Source: an uncultured Pseudomonadota bacterium (lineage in GTDB: Bacteria; Bdellovibrionota_B; Oligoflexia; Oligoflexales; CAIYRB01). From it: 40,983 bases of DNA. A model generated the notes under the pieces. It did no database searches. It worked only from the letters and a program-made list of their open reading frames with translations, and was not told where the DNA came from. The position numbers and the translations under genes are program-made. Shown here in pieces: positions 32,322 through 40,983 of the stretch. Location: assembly GCA_903928445.1 (NCBI GenBank), contig CAIYRB010000011.1:1-40983 (forward strand). Reading direction: 5' to 3'. Position 1 is the stretch's first letter; the number at the start of each line of letters is the position of its first letter.

Positions 32322-34166
32322 ATGCCTATACTCCATTCATCCCTTCACCGCGTCGCCTTGGCCCTGCTTGCCGCAGTCGCGCTGAATACCCAAGCTGGCC
32401 GCGCGGCGGACACCCTCCCAGACTTCGCCGACGCTGCCGCGAAAGTCGCCGCCATCAACCCGCAAGACGCCATCAACTGGCAAGCATTCCGGGCTGTTGA
32501 AGCCCCGGATGGCAGCGTAGAAGTCAGCCTGAGAATGCAGCCGACCGGACCTGATTGGCAGATTTACGCAAAGAATCTGAGTTTTGCCGGCCCAAATGGA
32601 TTCATCATCAGCAAGATCACGCCGCCACCAAGCAAGCGCTTTATGGATCCGATCGCCAACGAAGAAGTGGACGTCTACGCAGGGGGCGATTTCACGGTGA
32701 CCCTGACCGGAGCGCCGCGGTGGACCTCGGCGCAGTTTCCCATCACCGTGACCTTTGTCGGCTGCACCAACCGTATCTGCCTGTTTCCCTACAGTCAGGC
32801 CATCGACGTGCCGTTCGCCGTCGCCTCCAGCGCGGCCCCATCCCTGCCAGTGGCCGCGCCTAGCGACCAGCAGGGCCCCACCGCCAGCACCTTGAGTCCG
32901 GGCAGCCCCGCCGATGCTGACTTTGAGACGCGTCTTGCCGCCCAGCTCGGCGGCGGTAGCTCGCTGTCGCTGCTCATGGCGATTGTTTTTCTTGGCGGCG
33001 TGCTGTCGAACCTGACGCCCTGCGTCGCCCCCATGGTACCGATCACTCTGCGCTTACTTGCGCGCCAAGGCTCGCGCCATTACACCAATGCGACTTTGTA
33101 TGCTGCCGGTATCGTCATTTGCTACACATCACTAGGTTTAATTGCGGCTCTGAGTGGGGGACTGTTCGGCAGCCTCCTTGCAAGCAAGGCGTTTAATATC
33201 GGCTTTGCCGCAGTCATGTTTATTCTGGCGATGGGAATGCTTGGCTTTGGCGACTTGTCGCAGCTGCAAGCGCTCGGCAGCCGTCTTGGCAGTGGCAAGC
33301 CCTCACCACTAAACACCGTCATGATGGGCATGGGCGCCGGCTTGGTCGCGGCTCCGTGCACCGGCCCAATTCTTGCCGCGCTACTCGCCTATACCGCGCG
33401 CAGTGGCAACAGCGTCGCGCAGTCAACAGCCTTGCTGGGCATCTATAGCTGCGGCTTCGCTTTGCCTTATATCCTACTAGGTGGCGCCGTCGGCCACGTC
33501 ACCAAACTCAAGGTCGCGCCCTTGCTGCAGCTGAGCGTTAAGCTGCTGTTTGGCAGCGTCATGATCGCCCTTGGCTTTTACTACCTGAGGATTCCCTTTT
33601 ACGACTTGGCTCAAGCGCTGAAGCCCCATTGGTATGAAATCACACTAACTGGACTGATCCTCGGCGCTTTGGTGAGTCCGGTCGTCCTCCTGTCGCAGAC
33701 CCTGCAAAACAACAAATTCGCCACCCTCGTTCCTGCCTTGTTGCTGGGCTCGGGCATCTTTGCGGCGTGGCAATGGCGCACCACGGCCACTGCGGATACC
33801 GAGGCCGACCATCTCACCTGGCTGCAGACGGAAGACCAAGCCTACGCCGCCGCCAAGAGCAGCCATAAACCCATCTTGATCGACCTATGGGCCGAGTGGT
33901 GCGAAGCCTGCAAAAAAATGGACGTCACCACCTTTGCCGACCGCGAAGTCCGGACCGAACTCCAGGCAAACTGGGTGCTGCTCCACCTCGACTTGACCGA
34001 ATCCAATGCCGCCAATGACGCTATCCAACAACGCTACGGCGTGCAGAGTTTACCGACCCTGATCTTACTACCACCAAGCACCGAACTGGACCTTAAAGAA
34101 GCGATCAACGGCTACATCAGCGCCCCGTCCCTACTCACGACGCTGCGCCTTCACGCCCATAAATAG
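32322..34166 (+). CDS. dsbD: Thiol:disulfide interchange protein DsbD
   Basis: ATG 32322 follows GGAGAG and begins a signal peptide; the frame opens upstream at GTG 32298. The domains are standard: an N-terminal periplasmic immunoglobulin-like domain with the pair C-T-N-R-I-C, an eight-TM core with T-P-C-V-A-P and A-P-C-T-G-P Cys, and a C-terminal thioredoxin domain with W-C-E-A-C. It carries electrons from cytoplasmic thioredoxin to periplasmic partners, here probably including the TlpA-like protein and cytochrome c maturation. Confidence 0.95.
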   Translation: MPILHSSLHRVALALLAAVALNTQAGRAADTLPDFADAAAKVAAINPQDAINWQAFRAVEAPDGSVEVSLRMQPTGPDWQIYAKNLSFAGPNGFIISKITPPPSKRFMDPIANEEVDVYAGGDFTVTLTGAPRWTSAQFPITVTFVGCTNRICLFPYSQAIDVPFAVASSAAPSLPVAAPSDQQGPTASTLSPGSPADADFETRLAAQLGGGSSLSLLMAIVFLGGVLSNLTPCVAPMVPITLRLLARQGSRHYTNATLYAAGIVICYTSLGLIAALSGGLFGSLLASKAFNIGFAAVMFILAMGMLGFGDLSQLQALGSRLGSGKPSPLNTVMMGMGAGLVAAPCTGPILAALLAYTARSGNSVAQSTALLGIYSCGFALPYILLGGAVGHVTKLKVAPLLQLSVKLLFGSVMIALGFYYLRIPFYDLAQALKPHWYEITLTGLILGALVSPVVLLSQTLQNNKFATLVPALLLGSGIFAAWQWRTTATADTEADHLTWLQTEDQAYAAAKSSHKPILIDLWAEWCEACKKMDVTTFADREVRTELQANWVLLHLDLTESNAANDAIQQRYGVQSLPTLILLPPSTELDLKEAINGYISAPSLLTTLRLHAHK

Positions 34167-34178
34167 CCGGAGTAAAGC

Positions 34179-35729
34179 GTGCTTCATCATCTCCTGTACG
34201 TGGCCTCACCGCAGCAGATCAAGCAGACCAAGACGGCGCTGTCACGGATCGGCGCCAAGACCCTAGGTAGCCCCTCCGACGTCGCGGAGTCCTACCTGCT
34301 CGAGCATGCTTTACTCGACAAATTGATCTTAAACATCCATCTGGTCAGTAATCTTGATGCCATCACCCCGCACCTGCGGCGCAATCCAGTCGATCTGCTG
34401 ATCTATGACGAACGCATGGACGGGATCGAAGCACGCGCCGCGCTTAGGCAGATCCGTGACGATATGGTCGCATTCGCCGCGCTATGGGGACCTGACTTTC
34501 TCTTCCCGATGAGCCGCGTCGTCGCGATCTTGACCAAAGAACAAAACGACGCCCAGCGCGCCTTTGAACTCGGCCGCGTGCAGGTGCGCGACGTCTACGT
34601 CGCACCACCAAACACCGCGCACATCCTCCGCTGGCTGACCCGCATCCTCACCCAGGGCGTGCGTCGCGGCGAGCGCGTCGGCATGGCGCTGAGCGGAGGC
34701 GGACTCGAAGGCTTTCTCTACCAGATCGGCGTGCTGCATGCGCTAGAAAAGGCCATCATCGGCCGTCCGATTCGCTCAGTGGATGTCTATTCGGGGATCA
34801 GCAGCGGGTCGATCTGCGCCACGTTGATGGCGGGCAACGTGCCGACCGCCGAAGTCATTCGCGCCATGCACGGCAAATCCGACGTCCTAGCGCCGCTGAC
34901 CGGTAGCCTGCTGTTTGACGTTGCTGCCGGTGTGATCAGCCGGCGGCTGATCAGTAGCTCCGTCGCTTGGGCCGGCCTTGACCCGAGCAAATGGGCGCGC
35001 AAATTGCTGCAATCGGTGCCAACCGGATTTTTCAAGGGCGAAGCGCTAAAGAATTATTTTCGCGACTGCATCACCGCTTATGGCCACGAAGACGCCTTTG
35101 ATCAACTCCAGCCAGAGCTCTATATCGGCGCCACTGATCAGGATTCGTTTGAACACGTGACCTTTGGCAAAGCGCCGTGGCGCAATGTTCCGATCAGTGA
35201 GGCACTGCGTGCCTCGTGCGGACTACCGCCGTTTTTCACCCCGGCCAAAATAAACGGCAGGTGGTTTATCGATGGCCAGGTCACCAAAACCTGCAACCTC
35301 GAACTACTCGTCGAGCGCGATTGTCGCTTGATCCTGATCATCGATCCGATGAAGCCTTTAGCAACCCTCGTCCCCGGATCAGTCGATAAACGCGGCGGTG
35401 TCTTTTCGATTCTGCAGACGATCAAGGCCCTGGTTCATACTCGCTTCCACCAGACTCTGACGCATTTGACCGAACGCTATCCGGATGTCGACTTTCTCGT
35501 CTTTCAACCAGATGAAGAGTGCGCGCACCTCATGGCAGGGCTCCCCATGCGCTACCATATTCGCACCGAAATCGTCACCGCAGCGTACCGCCACACCCTA
35601 CGCCAAATGCGCGAACGACACGCCGTCTATGCGGCTAAACTCATGCGCTTTGGCTTTGAACTCAAAACGCCTGGTGAGATCATGGATCTAGAGCAAAGAG
35701 ACGACGACATCTTGGAGACCGGTATATGA
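34179..35729 (+). CDS. Patatin-like phospholipase with N-terminal receiver-like domain
   Basis: GTG start with GGAG, 12 bases after dsbD. The first ~160 residues resemble a response-regulator fold: a D-L-L-I-Y-D-E-R-M-D-G strand could hold the phospho-Asp, though the N-terminal acidic pair is missing. The patatin domain then shows the oxyanion loop S-G-G-G-L-E-G (~170), the nucleophile G-I-S-S-G (~207) and D-G-Q (~368) completing the Ser-Asp dyad. It likely cleaves phospholipids under control of its N-domain. Its stop overlaps the next gene's ATG. Confidence 0.88.
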   Translation: MLHHLLYVASPQQIKQTKTALSRIGAKTLGSPSDVAESYLLEHALLDKLILNIHLVSNLDAITPHLRRNPVDLLIYDERMDGIEARAALRQIRDDMVAFAALWGPDFLFPMSRVVAILTKEQNDAQRAFELGRVQVRDVYVAPPNTAHILRWLTRILTQGVRRGERVGMALSGGGLEGFLYQIGVLHALEKAIIGRPIRSVDVYSGISSGSICATLMAGNVPTAEVIRAMHGKSDVLAPLTGSLLFDVAAGVISRRLISSSVAWAGLDPSKWARKLLQSVPTGFFKGEALKNYFRDCITAYGHEDAFDQLQPELYIGATDQDSFEHVTFGKAPWRNVPISEALRASCGLPPFFTPAKINGRWFIDGQVTKTCNLELLVERDCRLILIIDPMKPLATLVPGSVDKRGGVFSILQTIKALVHTRFHQTLTHLTERYPDVDFLVFQPDEECAHLMAGLPMRYHIRTEIVTAAYRHTLRQMRERHAVYAAKLMRFGFELKTPGEIMDLEQRDDDILETGI

Positions 35730-36358
35730 ACCACGTGCATCCAGATGCAAGAACCGCCCGGCGGCGCGGCGCGGTCATCTGGGACCTAGGCAATGTCTTG
35801 ATTCGCTGGGATCCGCGCAATCTCTACCGCCGCTATTTTGGCGCCGACGTCGCGTCTATGGACTGGTTTTTAGCCAATGTCTGCACGCCGTCTTGGAATG
35901 AGCAGCTCGATGCCGGCGTGCCTTTTGCCGCGGCGATAGAGGACCTGAGCCGGCGTTTTCCCGAGCATCGCGCCATGATCGCGGCCTACGGGGCGGAGTG
36001 GTCACAGATGTTAGGTGAGCCCATCGAGGCAAACGTGCAGCTCCTAAGGCAACTCAAAGACCGCGCTGTGCCCTTGTACGCGCTGACCAATTGGTCGGCG
36101 GAGACCTTTCCGATTGCCAAAGCACGCTTTGACTTCCTACAACTGTTCGACGGGGTGGTGGTCTCCGGTATTGAGCGTCTGGTGAAACCCGACCCGGCGA
36201 TCTACCGCCTGATCCTAGACCGCTACCAACTAGACCCAGCCCACACGCATTTCATCGATGATTCGGCGAAGAATATCGAGGCGGCAAGGGCGCTGCAGAT
36301 AAAGGCGGTGCATTACAATGAGACGACTGCGCTAAACATCGACATGTTCTTAGACTGA
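35726..36358 (+). CDS. HAD-family phosphatase (YihX-like)
   Basis: The 210-residue protein has the HAD motif I variant W-D-L-G-N-V-L (nucleophile Asp, with Gly-Asn in place of the usual Asp-Gly), motif II in L-T-N-W-S and motif III/IV in K-P-D-P-A-I-Y and F-I-D-D-S-A-K-N. This matches the YihX/epoxide-hydrolase N-domain group, which dephosphorylates sugar phosphates. It is translationally coupled to the patatin gene (ATGA). Confidence 0.9.
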   Translation: MNHVHPDARTARRRGAVIWDLGNVLIRWDPRNLYRRYFGADVASMDWFLANVCTPSWNEQLDAGVPFAAAIEDLSRRFPEHRAMIAAYGAEWSQMLGEPIEANVQLLRQLKDRAVPLYALTNWSAETFPIAKARFDFLQLFDGVVVSGIERLVKPDPAIYRLILDRYQLDPAHTHFIDDSAKNIEAARALQIKAVHYNETTALNIDMFLD

Positions 36359-36514
36359 ATTGCCACCCATTCGTCACTCGCCACACTACCTAGCCTTTAG
36401 CGGTAAAACGTCGTCTTAATCAAGCCTGCGTCGTCGTCAAGCTTGATGGTCAGCCAACCACGCGGCGACCTGTGTTCGCGCGATGCGTGCAGCCCAGCAT
36501 AGGTCTAACAGGCA

Positions 36515-38392
36515 CTAAAGATAGCGAAACCACACTGCAAGGGTGCCCCAAGGCTGCGCGGCTTGCTTGAAGGCCTCAAATCGCAACTCCTGCTGCGTCG
36601 TGACGGCGACGCTTGCAAATGCCGACAGCCGCCACCAAGGCTGCACCGGCGCATCGCTGCTGCGGTCACTGTCGGCACGCAGGCCACATTGCAGGCGCGG
36701 TGTTGGCGACATCGTCCAGCCGCTGCGCAGACCGGCACCAAGCCCCGGCTGCGCGGTGGCGGGGTTCAGTCTACCGACGATGATGACAGGGATGGCGTAG
36801 ATCCGGCCGCCGAGGAGATCCAGGGCGATGCCAGCGCCACCTTCGAGGCGGTGCATCAGCCACGCGTCGCCATCGGTGTCGAGCCGCCGCTCGCTGCCGA
36901 GCGTCAAGGTCCAGGCAAAGGCACCCGTGACCCGGTCAAACGCGGGAATCGACAGGATGCGAAGCAGGGTAAAGGACTCAGGGACCACAGCGTAGCGGCC
37001 ACCGCTTTGGCGGTGCGCGCGCAGCTGGAAGTCACCCATAGTGATCTCCTGGTCCTTAGCATAGCCGATGGGCGGTGAGGCTAGGTCGTGCAAGGCAAAA
37101 CGGAAACCAATGAGAGCATCGGTGCCTTGACCCGCAACGTTGTCGATGCCGAGCGCGACGCGCTGAGAACTGGGGCCATCGTCGGGGCGGCTCAGGTGGA
37201 CGCCGTCCGTGACCACCAGAGGCGAGCTCCCAGGCGTGGCCGCGCGGGACGCCAGGGTGTCCTCCCAGAGTTGCTGGTGCTTTTCGGAACGACGGGTGCC
37301 GGCCAGCTTCTCATCGTAGGCGATCCATTCGAGGAGAGCGTCGAGGACGCGCGTGCGGCTCGCAGGGGGAAGGGCGGCCACCTCGGGCAATAGCTTTGCG
37401 GCGCCGATCTGCCGCACCAGCAAGCTTGCTTCGTCCGCGCTTAAAGCCTGACGTCTGAGTGTGAGCCGCGAGTGCGCGCTGAGCCGCCGCTTGGGCTCAC
37501 CTAAGGCCCCTTGACGCCAGAGCGCCGCGACGGTGTCCTTCGGCGCCACCACCAAAGGAAATTTGTCCGCCGCCGTGATAGTCGGATCGGCCGCGGCAAT
37601 CACGGCGAGCAGCACGAACGAGCAGTTCTCGTCCAGATACCAGTAGCGAATGCCATGCGGTCCAACCTCCCACAGGGTCGCCATGAGCGCGTCGAGTCCA
37701 GCTCCGTCTAGGCGCAGAGGATATTCCCAGAGGTCGCGACTTTCGGCGTTGGCGTACTCTTGCACCTTTAGGTAGTACGGCATGAGCGAGAAGCCGCCGA
37801 AAAAGCGGCCACTGACGCCGTAGGCTGCGTAGAGCAGAGGATTTGCCGTATCCGGATTGGCGGCAAAGTTGACAGCGTAGTCGAGCAGATCCGAACCATG
37901 CTGGGAGGTGCCGTTGCCGCGCTGTAGGCGGAGAAAGGTGTGGCCATACATGGACGACGGGTTGTTGAGGTAGTTGGACGAAAAGACGAGGCTCGCGCCT
38001 TCGACCGGGAAGGCTTCGCGCCAGTCGCGGTAGGCAGTGCACGCCACGACCGGCCAACTAGCCGCCAGCTCGGGCATTGCCGCAGCGATGAGCTGGCGCC
38101 GCCGCGGAAAGCGGCAGAGGGCATGGTCGTCGGCCTTAGCCGGGACCTGAGCGCGAAAGGCCGCGAGGGTCGCCGCGAGTTCCTGCTGCGGATCGTCGCG
38201 GCCCGTCGTCGCCAAATAAAAACCAGGCGTGGCGACCAACCCAGCGGTGCGCCCTAAACTATGTGGCACATAGTAGAGCGCCCGAAGCCAGGCGGGCGAA
38301 AGGGCCAACTCCGACTCGCCAGCCAGCGCCGAGCCATCCGCTAGGATCACCAGACACAGCAGGCGCGCGGCGGCACCTAGCGCCGCCCGCAC
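36515..38392 (-). CDS. DUF4105 outer-membrane/periplasmic protein
   Basis: The frame opens at 38485 but overlaps the upstream gene by 89 bases; GTG 38392, 4 bases after that gene's stop, gives a normal signal peptide (A-R-L-L-C-L-V-I-L-A-D-G-S-A-L-A-G). The protein has the DUF4105/Lnb N-terminal region, a putative thiol-protease-like domain with C-R-F-P-R-R and Y-L-N-N-P-S-S-M-Y-G-H-T-F-L. The C-terminal ~250 residues are beta-rich and may form a barrel ending in aromatic W-F-R-Y-L. Function unknown; secreted lipid or peptide processing is speculative. Confidence 0.85.
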   Translation of the reverse strand: MRAALGAAARLLCLVILADGSALAGESELALSPAWLRALYYVPHSLGRTAGLVATPGFYLATTGRDDPQQELAATLAAFRAQVPAKADDHALCRFPRRRQLIAAAMPELAASWPVVACTAYRDWREAFPVEGASLVFSSNYLNNPSSMYGHTFLRLQRGNGTSQHGSDLLDYAVNFAANPDTANPLLYAAYGVSGRFFGGFSLMPYYLKVQEYANAESRDLWEYPLRLDGAGLDALMATLWEVGPHGIRYWYLDENCSFVLLAVIAAADPTITAADKFPLVVAPKDTVAALWRQGALGEPKRRLSAHSRLTLRRQALSADEASLLVRQIGAAKLLPEVAALPPASRTRVLDALLEWIAYDEKLAGTRRSEKHQQLWEDTLASRAATPGSSPLVVTDGVHLSRPDDGPSSQRVALGIDNVAGQGTDALIGFRFALHDLASPPIGYAKDQEITMGDFQLRAHRQSGGRYAVVPESFTLLRILSIPAFDRVTGAFAWTLTLGSERRLDTDGDAWLMHRLEGGAGIALDLLGGRIYAIPVIIVGRLNPATAQPGLGAGLRSGWTMSPTPRLQCGLRADSDRSSDAPVQPWWRLSAFASVAVTTQQELRFEAFKQAAQPWGTLAVWFRYL

Positions 38393-38396
38393 GCGT

Positions 38397-38903
38397 TTAG
38401 CCGCAGGCCAAGTTATCTTGGGAGAGTGCGCGCTCGAAGTTTGCTTGAACGACCTTAGCGTCGTTGGAATTGAACAGGCTCTCATGCCTACGCTGACTCA
38501 TGGATGCAAACCCGACATAAGAGCCGGTCAGCTGATTGCGACACCCGAACAGGTCCGCCAATCCGGCGATGTACTCGCCGTCGCCCCGGGCGGCATCGGC
38601 GCGGACTTGGGCCAGATTGTAATGTAAATAGACCGTCCGTTCAGCCTTTTTCTGGCCAAGGACTTTGCCCCTCACGCTCGGCGAGGCAGCGGAGCCACAA
38701 TTGGACGTGCCGCTGGTAATACCAAAGGTCTGGCTGCCCGCAGTGCCGTTGCTGGTCGCAACGAAAATCTGCGCCATGTTGTCGCTCCAGTGCAATTCGT
38801 GCGCGACGATCGAACCCAGTCCGCATCCAGCCATGCCGTAGTCTGCCGCAGCGGCAGAGCCGCTAAGCATGACGCTCAAGATCAACGATGTTAGGATCTT
38901 CAT
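38397..38903 (-). CDS. DUF3015 secreted protein, second copy
   Basis: The 168-residue protein has a signal peptide (L-I-L-S-V-M-L-S-G-S-A-A-A) and the DUF3015 core: G-C-G-L-G-S, Q-I-F-V-A-T-S-N-G-T, Q-T-F-G-I-T-S-G-T-S-N-C, ending with a Cys near the C-terminus. It is 30 bases downstream of a paralogue and just before the DUF4105 gene, an association I recall from Bdellovibrio-like genomes. Function unknown. Confidence 0.88.
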   Translation of the reverse strand: MKILTSLILSVMLSGSAAAADYGMAGCGLGSIVAHELHWSDNMAQIFVATSNGTAGSQTFGITSGTSNCGSAASPSVRGKVLGQKKAERTVYLHYNLAQVRADAARGDGEYIAGLADLFGCRNQLTGSYVGFASMSQRRHESLFNSNDAKVVQANFERALSQDNLACG

Positions 38904-38933
38904 CTCTATGCTCCTGTGTAAGTGGCGCCAGCC

Positions 38934-39431
38934 TTAAATGATATTAGTACAACCGGTCGTGACGCCCTCGCTCGAGCGAAGGACCTCGTGCATGGAAAAG
39001 AGCACCTTGTCGACACCCGCAGCACGGAAGATCGCGGCGTGGTGAGCCTTAATAGCACTGCTCACCTCTGGATAGGCCTGCTCGCTGCAGCCAAGCGTCG
39101 CGGCGAGGCCACGCAGCGTCTCGCCGTCGCCCTGGGCGGCGTCCATGGCCACGGAGGCAAAGTTTTGCTCGAGGAAGACCCTCTGGCTGTTGAAGGCTGC
39201 TGCCTTCGCCGCCGGGATACAGTTGGACGTCCCCGAACTGATGCCGAAGGTTTGGGTGTAAGATGTCCCGTTAGTCGTCGCGGCAAAGACCTGGGCAAAG
39301 CCCGTCTCGGCGCCAAACACAACAGATCCAAGCCCGCATCCGGCGGCGCCGTATCCTCCCGCCACCGCCGGGGTCGCCACCCACGCCATCGCTACGCACC
39401 AAAGAACAGACAAGCTTCTTTTGTAGACCAC
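38934..39431 (-). CDS. DUF3015 secreted protein, first copy
   Basis: The frame opens at 39479, but GTG 39431 behind AGGAGG (6 bases) is the better start and gives a signal peptide (L-W-C-V-A-M-A-W-V-A-T-P-A-V-A). The core is G-C-G-L-G-S, F-A-A-T-T-N-G-T and Q-T-F-G-I-S-S-G-T-S-N-C, with conserved Cys in L-G-C-S-E and near the end. It is clearly paralogous to the neighbour at 38397, so a tandem duplication occurred. It leads the three-gene operon. Confidence 0.88.
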   Translation of the reverse strand: MVYKRSLSVLWCVAMAWVATPAVAGGYGAAGCGLGSVVFGAETGFAQVFAATTNGTSYTQTFGISSGTSNCIPAAKAAAFNSQRVFLEQNFASVAMDAAQGDGETLRGLAATLGCSEQAYPEVSSAIKAHHAAIFRAAGVDKVLFSMHEVLRSSEGVTTGCTNII

Positions 39432-39712
39432 TGGAGGCCTCCTGCAATTGCTGGAAAGATACTTGTCAGAAAGTAGCACACGCTACTTAAGCATGTCACC
39501 ACAGTTCCAGCGGCAACCCATCCGGGTCAGCGTCGTGGGTCATCACGGCACTTGTTGAGTCGGGATTGACTCCAAGGCACAGTACCTGGAATAATTTGAA
39601 TGTAATCATGGTGATACGACATAAGCAGCGACTTGTTTACTAGCATCAAATGTCATGAAACGGTCGTTCCTTTCCATCGCAGCAAGCAGCATTAGCTCTC
39701 ACGAGGCAATAG

Positions 39713-40870
39713 ATGACGACCTTTCTAAAGCTCTTATTGATGATGCCGCTAGCTATTTGTGCTGTCCAATGTCAACACGCCACCGCAAGATCGAGCGCAC
39801 TGAAGATTGTCGGTGGCGAGATTGACCTTCAAAGCTTTCCTGCAACGGTCGGTTATACGATTTTAGATGTGAATGACGATCTTATCGCATACTGCACAGG
39901 GACATTTGTGCGGGATGATCTTTTGATAACGGCAGGACACTGCGCGACGATGGAAAACGCAGCCAAATTTGTCGTCTATTCCAAACTCGTTCCTCTCAGC
40001 CAAACCAGACCGAGTTCGATCGAATATTCGACTCACCCTTATTATACTGGCCCAGAAGGTGGAGCGCCTGTTCCCTATGATCTTGCCTTCATTATTTTTC
40101 CAAAAGGGACAGCACCGTCGAATATGATTGCACCGGTGACTGCAGTGGTTAATACGCCCCCGGATGTCGACTCTGTGGTGACCATGGTCGGATATGGGGA
40201 CGCTACTTCTGAGTGGGAAGCCTTATCGCTAGGCGAAAGACGGATTGGTCATAATAAGGTCGCTGACAATGTGCGAGTTCAACAGCTGTTTAATATGATT
40301 GCAGTCACAACCGCCAGTGGACCAACATCTTCGTCTAACGCATCCACCAACCGTGGCGACTCTGGCGGGCCTCTTTACGACGCCAAGGGGACACTCGTTG
40401 GCACCACGCAGTCAGGGCAGCTGAATGAATCGGAGGGGTTTTGGCAGGACCGCTTTGTCGATCTCAGCAGTTGGGTCATTCACGATTATGTGAAAGCATT
40501 TATGACGGACCAGTCATCAGTCACCCTCATGTCAGGGCCTATGCCCTTACAACATAAGACGCTTACTCCCGTAGCAAAACAAGCGGCGGATCCGACCGCA
40601 GCTCCCAACCCATGGGTCTGTGTCGACAACAATGGCAAGGGATATGGCCCGATCCATAACTGTGAAGACCACCGAGGCAAATGCGCAAAAAAGGCCCCCG
40701 ATCTTCAGGTGCCTTGCCGTGTTCGACCCACCTGGTACGGCAACAATCTGTGCATAAATAATGGCGGCAGAGGTTTCGGTGCTGTTACCTCCTGCAAAGG
40801 AGCGCAGTGCACAAAAGCTGATCCTGGACTCAAAGTCAGTTGCGTTCGCTTGGACATGATTCGTGATTAG
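39713..40870 (+). CDS. Secreted trypsin-like serine protease with C-terminal Cys repeats
   Basis: The 385-residue protein has a signal peptide (L-L-L-M-M-P-L-A-I-C-A) and an S1 domain: the activation-like I-V-G-G-E site near residue 32, catalytic His in T-A-G-H-C, Asp in Y-D-L-A-F, and Ser in R-G-D-S-G-G-P. About 35 residues of linker lead into two Cys-rich repeats of ~40 residues. Exported by Sec, it probably digests extracellular protein, fitting a predatory or saprophytic life; that is inference. Confidence 0.92.
   Translation: MTTFLKLLLMMPLAICAVQCQHATARSSALKIVGGEIDLQSFPATVGYTILDVNDDLIAYCTGTFVRDDLLITAGHCATMENAAKFVVYSKLVPLSQTRPSSIEYSTHPYYTGPEGGAPVPYDLAFIIFPKGTAPSNMIAPVTAVVNTPPDVDSVVTMVGYGDATSEWEALSLGERRIGHNKVADNVRVQQLFNMIAVTTASGPTSSSNASTNRGDSGGPLYDAKGTLVGTTQSGQLNESEGFWQDRFVDLSSWVIHDYVKAFMTDQSSVTLMSGPMPLQHKTLTPVAKQAADPTAAPNPWVCVDNNGKGYGPIHNCEDHRGKCAKKAPDLQVPCRVRPTWYGNNLCINNGGRGFGAVTSCKGAQCTKADPGLKVSCVRLDMIRD
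40613..40849 (+). repeat. Two tandem Cys-rich repeats in the protease C-terminus
   Basis: Repeat units start 120 bases apart (40 residues). Both have the pattern C-x13-C-x4/6-C-x10-C with shared N-N-G-x-G-Y/F-G and a basic stretch before the last Cys. They probably form small disulfide-bonded substrate- or wall-binding modules. Confidence 0.75.
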
Positions 40871-40983
40871 GAATGTCCGGCAGCACTTCTGACAACGCGG
40901 AGTCGTCTGTGCCGTCTGAAATCAAGCAATGGCCCCGTTAAGCCGAGAGCCCATTCGACGGGGATAGGGTCCTCGGTCGGCAG

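Noticed and set aside
36563..37393. Plus-strand ORFs inside the DUF4105 gene
   Set aside because: GC-rich shadow frames with no start signals and no recognisable motifs.

Overview
The window looks like a chromosome segment of a Gram-negative, aerobically respiring proteobacterium-like organism. I lean towards Bdellovibrionota/Oligoflexia. The grounds are two tandem DUF3015 secreted proteins beside a DUF4105 protein, a receiver-like/patatin fusion, and an aa3-type cytochrome oxidase operon with an extra subunit III-like gene. This placement is inference; no rRNA or other phylogenetic marker stronger than L24 is present.

Layout. (1) 1-5.46 kb is nested mobile DNA: an IS21-family element whose istA is split by a ~3.4 kb serine-recombinase element. 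(2) 5.5-12.7 kb holds a perfect stem-loop, a frameshifted ORF remnant, then a sigma-54 promoter with an upstream dyad that drives a five-gene same-strand cluster: small exported peptide or lipoprotein, lone family-5 solute-binding protein, stand-alone YcaO, membrane histidine kinase, NtrC-type sigma-54 activator. (3) 13.0-16.1 kb is a nuclease-domain gene fragment cut off by a complete IS66 element that lacks a target duplication. (4) 16.2-21.3 kb is a minus-strand operon led by a previously untracked 38-residue peptide gene, followed by a small one-TM protein, an HTTM (gamma-carboxylase-like) membrane protein, an MFS exporter and an 811-residue TPR-like protein. (5) 21.6-22.8 kb is a decayed tyrosine integrase beside an intact tRNA-Asp, which looks like the right border of a genomic island covering regions 1-4. 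(6) 22.8-40.9 kb looks like core genome: a cytochrome c/cytochrome oxidase operon with TlpA, then Sco, a di-heme peroxidase/MauG protein, an isolated rplX, DsbD, a patatin fusion, a HAD phosphatase, DUF4105/DUF3015 proteins and a secreted trypsin-like protease with C-terminal Cys repeats.

How the parts may work together. The most interesting candidate system is the island cargo. The left half reads as a self-regulated peptide unit (sigma-54 promoter, small product, peptide-binding protein, YcaO, dedicated two-component pair). The right half reads as a ribosomal peptide made, processed or modified in the membrane, and exported (38-residue peptide, split HTTM pair, MFS). Whether the halves form one pathway cannot be decided from this sequence. 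The core region is coherent around respiration and periplasmic thiol/copper chemistry: cytochrome c, CuA/CuB oxidase, Sco copper chaperone, TlpA and DsbD.
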